Shown one piece after another: positions 35,389 through 43,807 of a stretch of 64,000 bases of DNA. The notes beneath the pieces are model-generated. The model searched no databases. It saw nothing but the letters and a program-made list of their open reading frames with translations, and had not been told where the DNA came from. This DNA is from CAZJLP01 sp964546955 (lineage in GTDB: Bacteria > Verrucomicrobiota > Verrucomicrobiia > Opitutales > Opitutaceae), in assembly GCA_964546955.1 (NCBI GenBank), contig CAZJLP010000021.1, forward strand, positions 15,401-79,400. The letters are read 5' to 3'. How positions within the stretch are numbered: the first letter of the stretch is position 1; every line of letters begins with the position of its first letter. A program made the translations under genes and the position numbers.

Positions 35389-35409
35389 AGCCCGCCGTCT
35401 CGGCGGGCT
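35389..35409 (+). terminator. GC hairpin after the LysR gene
   Basis: A perfect 9 bp stem (AGCCCGCCG / CGGCGGGCT) with a 3-base loop lies 20 bases after the LysR stop. No T-run follows, so it could be a factor-dependent 3' end or one of the dispersed GC hairpins seen in this window (12040, 33692, 39330, 61238). Confidence 0.45.
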
Positions 35410-35514
35410 GTCGGACGTAGATTCTGGCAATGCCGCAACCGAACCAATCCCGCACGCGCGGGATTCCGCCTCGATGCCAAGGATCAGTACGTAAAGCGGA
35501 GGAGCCCGATCCGT

Positions 35515-36333
35515 CTATATCTGTGAATACGGCTTCGGCACCAAGAAGCGGTTATCGCTTCGCGATACGGTGTCCTTGTACTGCGGGTCGCCTTTTTGCT
35601 CGATCCAGCGAGGGTGTTGCTGAAAGCGCTTCCAGTTCTTCGCATGGGTTTCGCGATCCGGGCTGCAAAGGAGATAGACCAAACGGGGAAGCCCCGGTCC
35701 GGTGAGCGCCTGGCCGAAAAACACGGGTGATAACTCGACCTCCTGCATGACCGCGATTTCTCCCTCGTTGAACATCTGCATCTTTTTCAAGGCCTTGCTC
35801 TCGCTGTGACTCTCATACATGCGCATCTCTAAAATCCTCGGCTGGTTTTTCTTCGCCAGTCCAGGTACGTCAACGTGAGGCTGGCCTGCAAAGTTAAGGT
35901 AGAGCCAGCTGTCTATCCGCTCAAAAGCGGGATTCGCCTTGGTTGGCGCAGACAGGTAGTCAGCCCCCGCCTGAACGACTTTTTCGTCGGCGTTGATCGC
36001 GGCGCTCACCGAGACAAACGACTCGAACGACGAATGCGGGATCAGCACCCAAACAATCGGTCCTTCTTTTGGCTCGGACTCGGTAAACGCACCGACGGCT
36101 TTAACGCCGCGGGCGTTCAGCGCCGGTATCAGGGCTTTCTCGAGATAGCTGTCGAGCAGGTCCGAGGATGCCCCCGCTTTCAAGCGGTAGGCGCGAAGCT
36201 CGACGTAATCGCGGGGACCGGCGTCCCGCGACGTAGCCTGCGCTTCAGCGCGAAGCGTCGCGGCAATAACGACAGCGGCGAAAGCAGCGGCAGTGACTGC
36301 AATTCTAGCAAGGACTCGGGGAATTCGATTCAT
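35515..36333 (-). CDS. NIPSNAP-family secreted protein
   Basis: 272 residues from ATG 36333; the frame extends upstream only through non-ATG codons. A signal peptide (IPRVLARIAVTAAAFAAVVIAATLRAEA) is present. Two NIPSNAP modules of the ferredoxin-like dimeric alpha/beta-barrel type follow: YVELRAYRLKAG about 45-150, and ILEMRMYESHSESKALKKMQMF about 165-270, with LVYLLCSPDRETHAKNWKRF. The biochemical role of bacterial NIPSNAP proteins is unclear. The gene is monocistronic and converges with LysR. Confidence 0.88.
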   Translation of the reverse strand: MNRIPRVLARIAVTAAAFAAVVIAATLRAEAQATSRDAGPRDYVELRAYRLKAGASSDLLDSYLEKALIPALNARGVKAVGAFTESEPKEGPIVWVLIPHSSFESFVSVSAAINADEKVVQAGADYLSAPTKANPAFERIDSWLYLNFAGQPHVDVPGLAKKNQPRILEMRMYESHSESKALKKMQMFNEGEIAVMQEVELSPVFFGQALTGPGLPRLVYLLCSPDRETHAKNWKRFQQHPRWIEQKGDPQYKDTVSRSDNRFLVPKPYSQI

Positions 36334-36481
36334 AGGGAGTAAGGGAAACTCAATGAATGAGGCGGCACGGATAAAAAAAAGCAAAACACCGTATGGAGGA
36401 TGTCACTCCTTCACCGTTTCATCCTCCCTATGCGAATCTGATCCAAATCGACCGACCGGACTGAAAAATCAGCCCACAAAT

Positions 36482-37351
36482 CTATACTGACGGGTCACTT
36501 TTCGGCCGAATCCAAGCATCCATGGCGCGAATACCATGCTTCTCGATCAAAATCCGTCGCTCCTTGAACAAAGCGCCGATGGCCTGTTTGAATGCCTTCT
36601 TGCTTGAACCAAACGCCTCTCGGATTTCCTCGGGAGAACTGTGATCGCCAAAGGGCATTCGTCCGCCGGCCTTGATCAACTCCTCCATGATACGGTCAGC
36701 CAGCGGCGCAACGCGACTGTAACCCGCCGGATCGAGGCTCAGGTCGATTTTCCCGTCCTCGCGCACTTCGCGCACAAAACCCTCGTGCTTTTGACCGAAC
36801 GCGAGCGGGCCCGCCAAGTCCGACCGATAAAGCAACCCCCAATGCGCGTGGTTCACGATCGCCTTGTATCCCAGGTCCGTTTCTCCAGCGATCAGCAGGC
36901 TTACCGCCTCGCCCTTACGGTAGGGAGCGGGTGTGAGATCGAGAAACCGGTTGAGCCGCGTGCTTGCGACCAGGCGAAGGGTCTTTTCATCGACCGCGAT
37001 ACGGGCGACTACCCAGTCCCCCACGGCGACGCGGCGGTCCTGTTCGCGCAAAGGCAGCAACAAATCCTTGCTCATACCCCAGTCGAGGAAAGCGCCTACT
37101 CCCGGTTTCGCTCCGACGACGCGCAGGTACGCAAATTCGCCCGCCTCGGCATAGGCCGTTTCGGTCGTTGCGACCAATCTGTCGCCGGAGTCGGCGTAAA
37201 CGAAAACATTCACAACTTCGCCCGCGATCGTTCCGCGCGGCACGTACCGGTTGGGCAAAAGGATTTCGCCCAATTGCTCACCGTCGAGATAGACCCCGGG
37301 AGGGGCTTCCCTGACGACACGAAGCGAGTTGCGTTTGCCGAGTTGTGCCAT
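36482..37351 (-). CDS. cvfB: CvfB-family S1-like RNA-binding protein
   Basis: 289 residues, the family length. It starts MAQLGKRNSLRVVREAPPGVYLDG and carries successive S1-type OB folds: GVGAFLDWGMSKDLLLPLREQ (second domain) and GYKAIVNHAHWGLLYRSDL, FGQKHEGFVREVREDGKIDLSL (third). A C-terminal winged helix (SPEEIREAFGSSKKAFKQAIGALFKERRI) follows. CvfB/YitL proteins bind RNA and affect regulon expression in Firmicutes. A hairpin element lies directly upstream of its start, where the promoter should be. Confidence 0.92.
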   Translation of the reverse strand: MAQLGKRNSLRVVREAPPGVYLDGEQLGEILLPNRYVPRGTIAGEVVNVFVYADSGDRLVATTETAYAEAGEFAYLRVVGAKPGVGAFLDWGMSKDLLLPLREQDRRVAVGDWVVARIAVDEKTLRLVASTRLNRFLDLTPAPYRKGEAVSLLIAGETDLGYKAIVNHAHWGLLYRSDLAGPLAFGQKHEGFVREVREDGKIDLSLDPAGYSRVAPLADRIMEELIKAGGRMPFGDHSSPEEIREAFGSSKKAFKQAIGALFKERRILIEKHGIRAMDAWIRPKSDPSV

Positions 37352-37367
37352 GTGCGTGGGCTAAGGT

Positions 37368-37490
37368 GATAGTTGAGAGTTGAGAGCCCGAAAGGGAACG
37401 ATGCGATACTTGCTTTATAATTGGGCGCCGACGCACGCGCCACGTTTCACAGTCTGGATCGGCACGCTCCACGCTCAACCCTCAACTATC
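37368..37490. repeat. inverted-repeat element overlapping a stop codon
   Basis: The left end (37368-37384, GATAGTTGAGAGTTGAG) pairs with the right end (37474-37490, CTCAACCCTCAACTATC) with one mismatch in 17. About 90 bases lie between, with no gene. The TAG of the methyltransferase gene (37486-37488) is inside the right arm, so the end of that protein may have been created by insertion of the element. Confidence 0.55.
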
Positions 37491-38292
37491 GGCTATCTGT
37501 CCTCACAAAATGGTACGACCGATAAGAGAGCTCGCCTCCTTTGACCGCGTTGTAGACGCGCGACCCAGGGATGCCCGCGAAATCCCGGCCCAAGCGATGG
37601 AGAAATGGAGGCAAATGTTGAACGATGAGCTTTTCCGATGCCGCAGCGTTGAGGTCCATCCCTCGCACCACTTCCGCATTGATGACACGCGACGCAACCA
37701 GGGTCAGAGGCGCATCGGCCAGTTGGGCATCCCATTCGGCCAATCCCGCGTTGAAGCGGAAGTCGGCGTACAGAAAAACACCCTCAGGACGAAGGACGCG
37801 GGCAACTTCTCCTAGAAACTGATCGAAACGCGGATAGCAGTGGGAGGCTTCCACGTTGATAACGGCGTCAAAAGACGAGTCCGGAAACGGCAGGCGTTCC
37901 GCGTCTCCCTGCACGAACCGGAGAGCATCGGTCTTATGCCGCTCCCGGCAAAAGCGAATCCCCGTCGGATTGAGATCCAGACCGGTATATTTCCGGGGTC
38001 CAAAAGTACGGGCGACGTAAGAGGCTCCTCCGCCGTGTCCGCAACTGACCTCAAGCACGTCTTTGCCGCGCAGGTCCGCCTGCCCGGCAACATGATGGTA
38101 AAGCTGGCTGCAGGCGCGGTTCGTCTCGTCCAATCGGGAGAGAGGTAAACCCATCGGCGGATCGGTTTCGAAGGCGTAGTTGAGAAAAAGGACGTCGTGC
38201 TGACGTAGACGTCGCGATAAAAAGGGGTACCACCATCGCCAGATCGTTTTGCGAATGGGACCGATGGCGAGCAGTTCGTCAATCAGCGGCAT
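37486..38292 (-). CDS. class I SAM-dependent methyltransferase
   Basis: 268 residues. Motif I is VLEVSCGHGGGASYVA (about 79-94), the acidic end of strand 2 is GLDLNPTG, and ERLPFPDSSFDAVINVEASHCYP plus EVARVLRPEGVFLYADF complete the Methyltransf_11 pattern. The N-terminus (WRWWYPFLSRRLRQHDVLFLNYAFE) resembles lipid or polyketide C/O-methyltransferases of the phthiotriolone type. The substrate is not predictable. It is 9 bases downstream of the S4 gene on the same strand, so they form an operon. The stop codon sits inside an inverted-repeat element. Confidence 0.9.
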   Translation of the reverse strand: MPLIDELLAIGPIRKTIWRWWYPFLSRRLRQHDVLFLNYAFETDPPMGLPLSRLDETNRACSQLYHHVAGQADLRGKDVLEVSCGHGGGASYVARTFGPRKYTGLDLNPTGIRFCRERHKTDALRFVQGDAERLPFPDSSFDAVINVEASHCYPRFDQFLGEVARVLRPEGVFLYADFRFNAGLAEWDAQLADAPLTLVASRVINAEVVRGMDLNAAASEKLIVQHLPPFLHRLGRDFAGIPGSRVYNAVKGGELSYRSYHFVRTDSR

Positions 38293-38301
38293 GGTCCGTC
38301 G

Positions 38302-38538
38302 TTATCGCACTGCCACGACCAAGGTCTGCTCTCCGATGGTCACACGGTCTCCCGCTCCGAGCTTTTTGCGCTTCTGCGTCTCGACGGCTCCGTTCAGCAG
38401 GACGCGTCCGTCGGCGATCAGCTGTTTCGCGCCGCCGCCCGTGTCGGCGAGACCGCCATATTTTATAAACTGGCACAGCTCAATCGGCACCGCACGAACG
38501 AGGATGGAGCGGGAGGAAGGCGTGGAAGATTCTGCCAT
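38302..38538 (-). CDS. YbcJ-like S4-domain RNA-binding protein
   Basis: 78 residues from ATG 38538. The frame is open far upstream, but only this start gives the compact family length and reads MAESSTPSSRS before the domain. The S4 fold is visible: LCQFIKYGGLADTGGGAKQLIADGRVLLNGAVETQKRKKLGAGDRV, matching E. coli YbcJ-type proteins (GGEAKQxIADGxVxVNGxVExRKRxK). It probably binds structured RNA or the ribosome. It is first in a two-gene operon with the methyltransferase. Confidence 0.92.
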   Translation of the reverse strand: MAESSTPSSRSILVRAVPIELCQFIKYGGLADTGGGAKQLIADGRVLLNGAVETQKRKKLGAGDRVTIGEQTLVVAVR

Positions 38539-38692
38539 GACTCCAACCTGGGGGCTGGGATCGAGCTGTCGACTATCGATTGCTGCCAGCGCCCAATCGA
38601 GAACCGCTCCGCTCTGGGACTGAACTCTCCACGCCGCCGCGGGTCTAACTCCCCAGTCCCACAGGCAGACTGCCGTAGTAGGACTTACCCAA

Positions 38693-39106
38693 ATGCACAA
38701 ATGCCTCTTCGCCGCAGCCGCAGCGAGCGCGTTGCTCCACGTTCCTCTCGCGGGGATCTCGACTCGGTCCGTCGCTTCTGAACGCCCGGCCATTGCTTCC
38801 TTCACTCGCGTCAGCGACTCGGAAATCGAACGTCACAAGGCGATCGCCACCGATCGAGCGGAGGACTACATTCGCTATGAATATCTCGTCGGCTCCGTGC
38901 GTGTGACCTCGGTCCGCTTCGCGGTCGATGAAATCAAACAAGTGGATGGCTGGTACGGACGTTACCGCACTTACGGCCGGGCCTATGTCGAGTTCTTCGA
39001 CGCCGGAACGCGCAGTTACAACCGACTGTCGCGAAAGATGGAGATCGTGACCGAGGAAAAGAGCGGCAAGGTGATCAAGGTGGAAAGCGTGCGTTTATCG
39101 TCGTAG
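38693..39106 (+). CDS. secreted hypothetical protein
   Basis: 137 residues. The N-terminus MHKCLFAAAAASALLHVPLAG acts as a signal peptide. The mature region is polar and beta-rich (RYEYLVGSVRVTSVRFAVDEI, GRYRTYGRAYVEFFDAGT, KMEIVTEEKSGKVIKVESV). I know no family. The single exported domain of ~110 residues may be periplasmic. It diverges from the S4 gene. Confidence 0.65.
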   Translation: MHKCLFAAAAASALLHVPLAGISTRSVASERPAIASFTRVSDSEIERHKAIATDRAEDYIRYEYLVGSVRVTSVRFAVDEIKQVDGWYGRYRTYGRAYVEFFDAGTRSYNRLSRKMEIVTEEKSGKVIKVESVRLSS

Positions 39107-39443
39107 GAAGAAACCTTCGCGACGTCGCAGTCGAACGAACCTGCCGGGACGGCAGGCTCACCCGCCGCCGCATGCGATTTGGTCCTTACGCCTTTAAGAA
39201 GGCGCCTCTGAAAACGCGAAGCGGACTTGAAAGAGGCGAACCGTCCGCGGTGAGCCGTGGGTGGTCTCGACTTCGTTGTACACCGATCAACTCCCACTGC
39301 GCCCCCAGGCACCACCCTCGAGCAGAAAACTAGGGGGACGGCGCGGCGGGAACCCTCGCCCTACAGTCGATCCTCTATCCTCGTGTTTTTCAGGTTTTCC
39401 TTAGGATAAAAGAACACAGAGTACGAACGCTCCTCCTAATCTT
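39107..39443. other. 337 bp intergenic region with small hairpins
   Basis: It contains the hairpin CCTGCC-GGGAC-GGCAGG (about 39136-39152), CGCCTT-TAAG-AAGGCG (about 39190-39205) and the GC dyad GGCGGGAACCCTCGCC near 39335-39352. The first two may form the 3' end of the gene before. The leader of the next gene (CTCCTCCTAATCTT) is pyrimidine-rich. Confidence 0.45.
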
Positions 39444-40754
39444 ATGAAGCTTGCCCTGCCCCTTTTCCGCACGCTCTCGCCGACGTGTGTTGTCTTCGCG
39501 GTCGGCTTTTTCGCTACCCTCCCCCTCTCCGCCAAGCAAGACCACCGCAATGAGGACGAAGCGAAAATCCCTCCCTATACCCTGCCTGAGGTTTTGAAAA
39601 TGCAGGATGGCACCCCGGTCACGACCGCCCAGGAATGGGTGCAGAAACGACGCCCGCAGATCCTACAACTCTACCGGGACAATGTTCACGGTCACACACC
39701 CGCGCAGCCGCTGAAGGATCTCCGTTTCGAAGTGGTCGAGGCCGACCCGACGGCACTCGGTGGCACCGCTCACCGCAAGCAGATCGAGGTGCGGTTCGCG
39801 AAAAATCCCGCGTCTCCAGTGATGCACGTGCTTCTTTATACGCCGGCGCAGGCCAAGGGACCAGTCCCGGTCTTCCTCGCGCTCCACTTCAACGGCAACT
39901 GGGCCATCATCGACGACCCCGGAGTCCGCCTTTACGAAACATGGAATCGCCGGGAGCAGAAAAAGGTCATGCCGGCAGCCGACGTTAAACGCGGCACCTC
40001 GAAGGAGTGGGACATCCCCCTTGCGCTCTCGCGCGGTTACGGCGTCGCGGCGGTCTACTACTGCGACATCGAGCCGGATTTCGAAGCCGGAGCGGGACTG
40101 CCGCAAGGCGTGAGGCCCCTCTTTTACAAAGAAGGTCAAACCGCCCCCGGACCCGCCGAGTGGGGCGCCATCGGCGCGTGGGCCTGGGGGATGAGCCGGG
40201 CCCTGGACTACCTTCAGACCGACCAACAGGTCGATGCCAACAAAGTTATCGGCGTCGGTCAGTCGCGCCTGGGCAAAGCCGTGCTCTGGGCCGGTGCGCA
40301 GGACGAACGGCTAGCCATGATCGTCGCCAGTTGTTCGGGCGAAGGAGGGGCCGCGCTCAGCCGGCGCGACTATGGGGAAAACCTCGATAACATGACGACG
40401 ACTTACCTCTATCAGTTCTGCGACAACTTCAAGCGCTTCCATCGGAACTGGGACGCGCTCCCCGTCGATGCGCATATGCTCGTTTCCTTGATCGCCCCGC
40501 GTCCCTTGTTTCTGAATACGGGCAGCGAGGATCAATGGTCCGATCCGAAAGGGGAATTTCTGGCGGCACAGGCAGCCTCTCCGGTCTACGCGCTCTTTGG
40601 AAAAAAAGGCTTGGCTGACGTTCAACGCCCTCCTCTCGACATCCCGGTTCTGCAAGATATCGCCTTCCACGAACACACCGGGCGACACGCGATCCTCGCC
40701 AGCGACTGGAAGGCGTTTCTCGATTTCGCAGACCTCAAATTGGGCGGGAAGTAG
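39444..40754 (+). CDS. CE15-like glucuronoyl esterase / alpha-beta hydrolase
   Basis: 436 residues with a signal peptide (about 1-30, ending PLSAK). The alpha/beta-hydrolase body has VPVFLALHFNGNWAI, the nucleophile Ser274 in GVGQSRLGKAVLWAGAQDER, and a C-terminal His415 in HTGRHAI. The SRxGK signature is that of carbohydrate esterase family 15, enzymes that cleave glucuronate-lignin esters; several characterised bacterial ones come from Opitutus. Glu300 in SCSGEGGAALSRRDYGE is the candidate acid. Mature size and Trp-rich surface fit. It would help to detach lignin from xylan outside the cytoplasm. It stands alone. Confidence 0.85.
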   Translation: MKLALPLFRTLSPTCVVFAVGFFATLPLSAKQDHRNEDEAKIPPYTLPEVLKMQDGTPVTTAQEWVQKRRPQILQLYRDNVHGHTPAQPLKDLRFEVVEADPTALGGTAHRKQIEVRFAKNPASPVMHVLLYTPAQAKGPVPVFLALHFNGNWAIIDDPGVRLYETWNRREQKKVMPAADVKRGTSKEWDIPLALSRGYGVAAVYYCDIEPDFEAGAGLPQGVRPLFYKEGQTAPGPAEWGAIGAWAWGMSRALDYLQTDQQVDANKVIGVGQSRLGKAVLWAGAQDERLAMIVASCSGEGGAALSRRDYGENLDNMTTTYLYQFCDNFKRFHRNWDALPVDAHMLVSLIAPRPLFLNTGSEDQWSDPKGEFLAAQAASPVYALFGKKGLADVQRPPLDIPVLQDIAFHEHTGRHAILASDWKAFLDFADLKLGGK

Positions 40755-40859
40755 CCCTGCGCGGATTCCGCGCGGGTGAAAATCGGTCGCTACGCCAAAA
40801 TCACCGCGGCCTCGACCGCGCCGCACTTGAGGAATGCGGCGCCATGACTACCTTGTCCC

Positions 40860-41363
40860 ATGAGCAAAGCCTTTCTTCGCGAATCCGATTTCGAAGAGCT
40901 GCCCGATGTGCCGCGGCCAATGGCGGTGCTCCCCCCGGGGGCTAAGAATTACCTGACCGAGCAGGGCGCCGCGCGATTGCGCCGGGAACTGGCTCAGTTG
41001 GTCGAACAGGTGCGTCCTCCGCTGGCGGCGGATCCAACCAATGCGGATATGCGAAGAGATTTACAGACGGTCGACCAACGCGTTCGCTATCTTCAGGAAA
41101 GTCTTCGCACGGCTGAAATCGTCGCGGAGGCTCCGCGACTTGATGACGTGGTCAGGTTTGGCAGCCGAGTCGTCGTGCGCGAAAAAGACGGCTCCGAAGT
41201 CGAATACCGCGTCGTCGGAGTCGACGAAACCGAAATGGGCCCCAACTATATCAGCTGGCAGTCGCCCCTCGCCAAAGCGCTGCTGAACACCCGGCCGGGG
41301 GAGCGCATCGGCTTCAGCACGCCTCGCGGGCTCACCACCCTCGACGTCCTGAGGGTCGACTGA
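40860..41363 (+). CDS. GreA/GreB-family transcription elongation factor
   Basis: 167 residues. The N-terminal coiled coil runs at about 30-90 (NYLTEQGAARLRRELAQLVEQV, VDQRVRYLQESLRTAEIV), and the C-terminal FKBP-like domain at about 95-165 (VRFGSRVVVREKDGSEVEYRVVGVDE, ISWQSPLAKALLNTRPGERIGFSTPRG). It has the GreB-like N-terminal extension (MSKAFLRESDFEELP). It rescues backtracked RNA polymerase by stimulating transcript cleavage. The next gene starts 32 bases after its stop. Confidence 0.93.
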   Translation: MSKAFLRESDFEELPDVPRPMAVLPPGAKNYLTEQGAARLRRELAQLVEQVRPPLAADPTNADMRRDLQTVDQRVRYLQESLRTAEIVAEAPRLDDVVRFGSRVVVREKDGSEVEYRVVGVDETEMGPNYISWQSPLAKALLNTRPGERIGFSTPRGLTTLDVLRVD

Positions 41364-41395
41364 CCCGGCCTCTGCCTCGGCTGGTTTTGTCCGCC

Positions 41396-41857
41396 ATGCT
41401 CCTTCTTCGCCTCGTTCTCCTGCTGCCACTCCCGAGCGGCATCGTGCACGCAAGCCGCGAACAATGGCTCGTCCATCTGAACGGTGCATCCCACCATTTC
41501 AATCGGCGAGACCTTACAGAGCGAAACTGGGGCTTGGGTGCGACCTATGAATTAAATCCACGGGAGCCCTACGTTTGGGCGGCTGAAGTCGATTTTTTCA
41601 AGGATTCCTTCAACGATCCCAGTGGCTACGCAGGCGCGTCTTTTCGACGGCGCTTCCGCCATGTCGACGTGGGACTGGTCGGTTTCGTCATGTACCGGGA
41701 GAGTGCGCGCGATCGCATCGGTTCGGCGGTGTTTCCAGGTATCCTCCCTTTTGTCGAACTTGGCACCGTTAGGGTCCGCCTCCGCACTGCTTATATCCCC
41801 GCGGTAACCGGGCGGGACGACGAAGCGGTGACGTTTCAGTTATTGATTCGATTGTAA
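41396..41857 (+). CDS. secreted PagP-like beta-barrel candidate
   Basis: 153 residues from ATG 41396; a TTG three codons earlier is less likely. The signal peptide is MLLLRLVLLLPLPSGIVHA. The mature start WLVHLNGASHHFNRRDLTERNWGLGATYELN resembles PagP-like and related barrel proteins, in which His, Ser and Trp residues near the N-terminus matter, followed by alternating strands (YVWAAEVDFFKDSF, HVDVGLVGFVMYRE, LGTVRVRLRTAYIP). A lipid A acyltransferase-like role is possible but unproven. It ends QLLIRL. Confidence 0.6.
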   Translation: MLLLRLVLLLPLPSGIVHASREQWLVHLNGASHHFNRRDLTERNWGLGATYELNPREPYVWAAEVDFFKDSFNDPSGYAGASFRRRFRHVDVGLVGFVMYRESARDRIGSAVFPGILPFVELGTVRVRLRTAYIPAVTGRDDEAVTFQLLIRL

Positions 41858-41866
41858 GTGCAGCGC

Positions 41867-43036
41867 TTATCGCCCGACGCGCATTTTTGTCTCCCGGCCG
41901 AAACCGGCGCGCAGCGCTTCGACAAAGGCGTTGCGCAGGAGATTATCGACGGTGGTCCACACGTCGACGTTGTTGTTGGCGAAATTTCCGAAAATGGGGG
42001 CCTCGGTCGCGACTTTGTCCTCGTTCCGATTTTTGAGAACCGTCGTAACGACGTCCGCAGCGCTTTCCTTGATTTTCTGGCCCAGCTTTTTGTTCTTGTC
42101 GTCCGACGTCCTGAAATCGAGGTCCTTCAAGAATGGCTTGCTGTAGCCGCTGTACGAACCGTTGTCGGCCTTGATCTCGGTGAAAAGCTCGAAGACACCG
42201 GTGCCAACGTCCATCCCGGCATAGGCCTGGAGAATCGCGTTGATGGGAGAAAGCTGTTGCTCCCGTAGTTCGAATTTGGTTACAAATCGCGGAGTTTTCG
42301 AGAGTGGATCGGCCTGGGTTTCAATTCGCAGCTTTCCCTGACCGGTGGTGACCGCCTGGAGCGTGACTTTCGCCGGCAAGGGATCTCCTTGCGGCTGATT
42401 GCCAAATCCGCTGCCCAAAATGTGGAGGTCGTGAAGAGCGACGTCGATGACCGGGCTGTGGGATTTGTCGATAAAGCGCACCGAGGAATTTTTAACCTCG
42501 AGCTTGGTCAGTTTCATGGGGAACGCCTTCGCGAGCGTTTCCTGCCAAGTCTTGATTTGCTCTTTTATTTCCTCTTTTTTTTGCTCCGCCTTTTCCGGCG
42601 ATTCCTTGGGAGCGTCGAAAAGCTTTGTGGTGGTAAACTCGGCCCGATCCACCGTCAACTCACCCAATAGCTTGCCGCCCAGCAGGTGGGGCAACGCGAT
42701 CTTTCCCGCTGCTTTGTCAACCTTGACGACGGGGTTCTCGTTTTCCTTGCCCCGCTCGTGCAGGATGAAGTTTTTCACCTGCGCGCCGCCTCGCCACAAT
42801 GCAACGTTCACCCCTTCGACTCGCCCCGTAAAGCCCTCCATCTTTTGAAGCTTGGAATTGATCAGACGGGTCGCGATCGGCGATGCGATCAACTGCGCCA
42901 ACAGAAGCAATCCCACCACCACCGCGAAGGTCCAAAGTAGGAATCGGGCCCAGCGCCTGGTTGAGTGGGACGTAAAGGGGGAATGTTGAGAACGACCGGC
43001 GCGGTCGCGAGAAGGGGTGGTGGGGCGTGCATGCAT
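41867..43036 (-). CDS. AsmA/DUF748-like membrane protein
   Basis: 389 residues from ATG 43036; the frame is open 74 codons upstream but without family-like sequence. After a basic N-terminus there is one helix (FLLWTFAVVVGLLLLAQLIASPI, about 29-51), then a large periplasmic beta-rich region of DUF748/AsmA type (RVEGVNVALWRGGAQVKNFILHE, GELTVDRAEFTTTKLF, VRFIDKSHSPVIDVALHDLHI, ADPLSKTPRFVTKFELREQQL). Such proteins relate to lipid transport or outer-membrane assembly. A charged coiled-coil insert (SPEKAEQKKEEIKEQIK) is present near 150. It converges with the barrel gene, 9 bases apart. Confidence 0.82.
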   Translation of the reverse strand: MHARPTTPSRDRAGRSQHSPFTSHSTRRWARFLLWTFAVVVGLLLLAQLIASPIATRLINSKLQKMEGFTGRVEGVNVALWRGGAQVKNFILHERGKENENPVVKVDKAAGKIALPHLLGGKLLGELTVDRAEFTTTKLFDAPKESPEKAEQKKEEIKEQIKTWQETLAKAFPMKLTKLEVKNSSVRFIDKSHSPVIDVALHDLHILGSGFGNQPQGDPLPAKVTLQAVTTGQGKLRIETQADPLSKTPRFVTKFELREQQLSPINAILQAYAGMDVGTGVFELFTEIKADNGSYSGYSKPFLKDLDFRTSDDKNKKLGQKIKESAADVVTTVLKNRNEDKVATEAPIFGNFANNNVDVWTTVDNLLRNAFVEALRAGFGRETKMRVGR

Positions 43037-43316
43037 GGGTGCGTTTTCGCTTAGTGCATGCCAACTCTCTAACTGACTGGTGGCTGGGTGCTCCGCGCGC
43101 GCGACGAAATCTCCACGTCGCAAGGTGCAATCCACGCTCCGTGGCCTTAGGCAAACTGCAAAGCCAGGCAGGCGTATCCCGGTGGGGGCGATATATGGAC
43201 GATCCAAGCGGAGCCCGAACCGCGCCCCGCGCTCTCCTGGGGACCGCTTCTGCGCCATTGTGCCGGAAGCGGCCCCATGGCACGCGAATGTCGCCGGCGC
43301 TATGATCGCCCTTCCT

Positions 43317-43745
43317 ATGAAAGTATCTCAAATTATGACGAAGGGCATCCACTTTGTCGGCTCCGACACTCCGGTCATTGAAGCGGCTGGCCTCATGCGG
43401 CTGCACGGAATTGGCGCCGTGCCTGTGCTCGCCGATGGGCACGTGGTTGGAATGCTGACGGATCGCGACATCACCGTGCAGCTCGTGGCCGACGGAGACG
43501 ATCCGCGCTCCACGCCGGTGAGCGAAATCATGTCCCGCGGTTCCATCTCCATTCAACAAGATGAGGACGTCGACGAAGCCGTGCACCTGATGCAGCAATA
43601 CCAGGTGCGGCGCCTGCCTGTGCTGGACGCGTCGGGACAGCTTGTGGGGATCCTTTCCCTCGGCGACGTGGCAGTGGACGTGCACGCCGGATTGTCTGGA
43701 AAGGTCTTGAAGGACGTATCCGAACCGGCGGAACCGCTTAACTGA
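43317..43745 (+). CDS. two-CBS-domain protein
   Basis: 142 residues from ATG 43317; ATG 43302 would add five. Two CBS motifs fill the protein: MKVSQIMTKGIHFVG to LTDRDITVQLVADG, and VSEIMSRGSISIQQDEDVDEAVHLMQQYQVRRLPVLDASGQLVGILSLGDV. Each has the (T/S)xxD-type nucleotide contact (LTDRD, SLGDV). It would bind adenine nucleotides and act as a sensor. It is cytoplasmic. It diverges from the AsmA-like gene. Confidence 0.93.
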   Translation: MKVSQIMTKGIHFVGSDTPVIEAAGLMRLHGIGAVPVLADGHVVGMLTDRDITVQLVADGDDPRSTPVSEIMSRGSISIQQDEDVDEAVHLMQQYQVRRLPVLDASGQLVGILSLGDVAVDVHAGLSGKVLKDVSEPAEPLN

Positions 43746-43807
43746 AGAGCCGGCAGGAAGTCCGAGCTTTACCTGTCGCCCCGGTCAAATAGACCCAGCG
43801 CACAGGC

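Noticed and set aside
40756..40778. Palindrome after the CE15-like gene as an intrinsic terminator
   Set aside because: The stem GCGCGGA/TCCGCGC has almost no loop and no T-run; it may be chance GC-rich dyad.
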